Origin: Christensenella sp. UBA3770
Lineage (GTDB): Bacteria; Bacillota; Clostridia; Christensenellales; CAG-1252
NCBI GenBank assembly: GCA_002371075.1
Contig: DFFS01000095.1
Span: forward strand, 1 to 6,513
DNA length: 6,513 nt
Reading direction: 5' to 3'
A program made the translations under genes and the position numbers. Of this stretch, positions 5,580 to 6,513 are shown one piece after another. The notes under the pieces were generated by a model. The model was given only the letters and a program-made list of their open reading frames with translations. It was not told the DNA's origin and did not search any database. Within the stretch, counting starts at the first letter, position 1. Every line of letters begins with the position of its first letter.

Positions 5580-6513
5580 TTATCTTTGCACACGGCCGCT
5601 GCCGTCGCCCTCGATGAGTTTCAATACTTCGTCCACCGTGACCATGTTGTAGTCGCCCTCGATGGAATGCTTCAAGCAGCTTGCGCCCACGGCAAACTCA
5701 ATGACCTTTTGGCTGTCCTCGGGGAAGTTCAGCATGCCGTAGATCAAGCCGCCGCCGAAGCTGTCGCCGCCGCCCACGCGGTCCACGATGTGGATCATAT
5801 ATTCCTTGCTGAAGAAGTAATCCTTGCCGTTGTAGAGCATGGCGCTCCACTTGTTGTCGTTGGCGGAGATGCTGCCGCGCAGCGTGATCGCCACGTACTT
5901 AAAGCCAAAAGCGTCCACAAGCTTTTTGGCGACAGACTTATAGCCCTCTTTGTTCAAAGCGCCCTTGGAGATGTCGGTGTCGTCCGCCTTGATGCCAAAC
6001 ACGTCCGCACTGTCCTCTTCGTTGGCGATCAAAACGTCAACGTAGGGCATCAGGGAAGTCATCACTTCCTTTGCCTTTGCCTTGCTCCAGAGCTTTTTGC
6101 GGTAGTTAAGATCGCAGGAGACCGTGATCCCCTTTGCTTTTGCCGCCTTGACTGCGTCCAGCGTGATCTCCGCCGCGCTGTCCGAAAGCGCCGGAGTGAT
6201 GCCGGTAAAGTGGAACCAGTTTACGCCCTCAAAGATCTTGTCCCAATCGAAATCTTCCTTTTTGGCAAGAGCGATCGCAGAAGCGGCGCGGTCGTAAATG
6301 ACCTTGCTGGGTCTTTGACTTGCGCCCTTTTCAAGGAAATAGATGCCGATCCTGTCGCCGCCGCGCGTGATCTTGCTCGTATCGACGCCGAACCTGCGCA
6401 GGCTGTTTACCGCCGCTTGCCCGATGTCGTTGTTCGGAAGCTTGCTGACAAACGCCGCATCCAAGCCGTAATTGGCAAGAGACACCGCAACGTTGGCTTC
6501 GCCGCCGCCGAAG
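5580..6513 (-). CDS. kdgK: 2-keto-3-deoxygluconate kinase, PfkB family (5' end cut by window)
   Basis: This cytosolic sugar kinase is predicted to phosphorylate 2-keto-3-deoxy-D-gluconate (KDG) to KDPG with ATP, the last step before the aldolase. The frame stays open to the right edge: bases 6486-6512 encode FGGGEANVA, directly followed by VSLANYGLD. This is the PfkB N-terminal substrate-binding signature, so the GTG at 6485 is an internal Val codon, not a start. About 310 residues are visible; roughly 30 (first strand and start codon) are probably missing. Further support: a sugar-acid contact segment RPSKVIYDRAASA, the DLNYRKKLW strand typical of KDG kinases, NEEDSADVFG, and the C-terminal catalytic/anion-hole signature DRVGGGDSFGGG, with the catalytic Asp about residue 250 of the visible part. 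It ends in TAA 15 nt before kduI. Ribokinase or fructokinase activity is the alternative, but RPSKVIYDR and the kduI neighbour favour KDG. Confidence 0.9.
   Translation of the reverse strand, partial: FGGGEANVAVSLANYGLDAAFVSKLPNNDIGQAAVNSLRRFGVDTSKITRGGDRIGIYFLEKGASQRPSKVIYDRAASAIALAKKEDFDWDKIFEGVNWFHFTGITPALSDSAAEITLDAVKAAKAKGITVSCDLNYRKKLWSKAKAKEVMTSLMPYVDVLIANEEDSADVFGIKADDTDISKGALNKEGYKSVAKKLVDAFGFKYVAITLRGSISANDNKWSAMLYNGKDYFFSKEYMIHIVDRVGGGDSFGGGLIYGMLNFPEDSQKVIEFAVGASCLKHSIEGDYNMVTVDEVLKLIEGDGSGRVQR

Noticed and set aside
5701..5790. GCC/GCCGCC-rich runs in kdgK that look like a short repeat
   Set aside because: They encode the Gly-rich catalytic loop GGGDSFGGG; the repetition follows from glycine codons.
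1..6513. Search for CRISPR repeats, tRNA genes, insertion sequences, hairpin terminators and riboswitches
   Set aside because: The window is coding almost end to end, with gaps of 15 nt or less, and I saw no direct-repeat array, transposase or structured RNA by eye.

Overview
The window is a single tightly packed operon, transcribed right to left on the minus strand, with no gene-free stretch longer than 15 bases. In transcription order it holds six genes. First is a PfkB-family 2-keto-3-deoxygluconate kinase (kdgK) that runs off the right edge. It is followed by 5-keto-4-deoxyuronate isomerase (kduI), a TIM-barrel sugar isomerase/epimerase of unknown substrate, a cytosolic unsaturated uronyl hydrolase of the GH105/GH88 type, a fumarylacetoacetate-hydrolase (FAH) family enzyme, and a membrane-anchored metallophosphoesterase lipoprotein. 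Gene junctions, in the same order, are 15 nt, 11 nt, a 1-nt TAATG overlap, a 4-nt ATGA overlap and a second 4-nt ATGA overlap. The last gene ends in TAGGAGGAA, so its stop codon runs into a Shine-Dalgarno sequence for a further gene beyond the left edge. Both ends of the operon are outside the window, and no promoter or terminator is visible.

Three of the genes spell out uronate catabolism after polysaccharide-lyase cleavage of pectin-type polymers. The GH105/GH88 enzyme removes the 4,5-unsaturated uronyl residue from an imported oligosaccharide. The product becomes 5-keto-4-deoxyuronate (DKI), KduI isomerises it to 3-deoxy-D-glycero-2,5-hexodiulosonate (DKII), and after reduction to KDG, KdgK phosphorylates it to KDPG. 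The reductase (KduD) and the KDPG aldolase are not in the window; they may lie outside it. The two enzymes without an assigned step, the isomerase/epimerase and the FAH-family protein, are translationally coupled to the glycosidase and are the most likely place for unfamiliar chemistry. The lipoprotein phosphoesterase at the end is the odd member: it acts outside the membrane while its neighbours are cytosolic, and it carries about 300 C-terminal residues that I cannot assign.

The organism is probably a Gram-positive-type anaerobe, most likely an uncultured gut Clostridia/Bacillota lineage. This is inference from strong AGGAGG-type Shine-Dalgarno sites at most genes, a lipoprotein with a Lys-rich segment after the lipobox Cys, the Clostridia-like pectin gene set, and moderate G+C (about half by eye). 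The sequence alone does not settle it.
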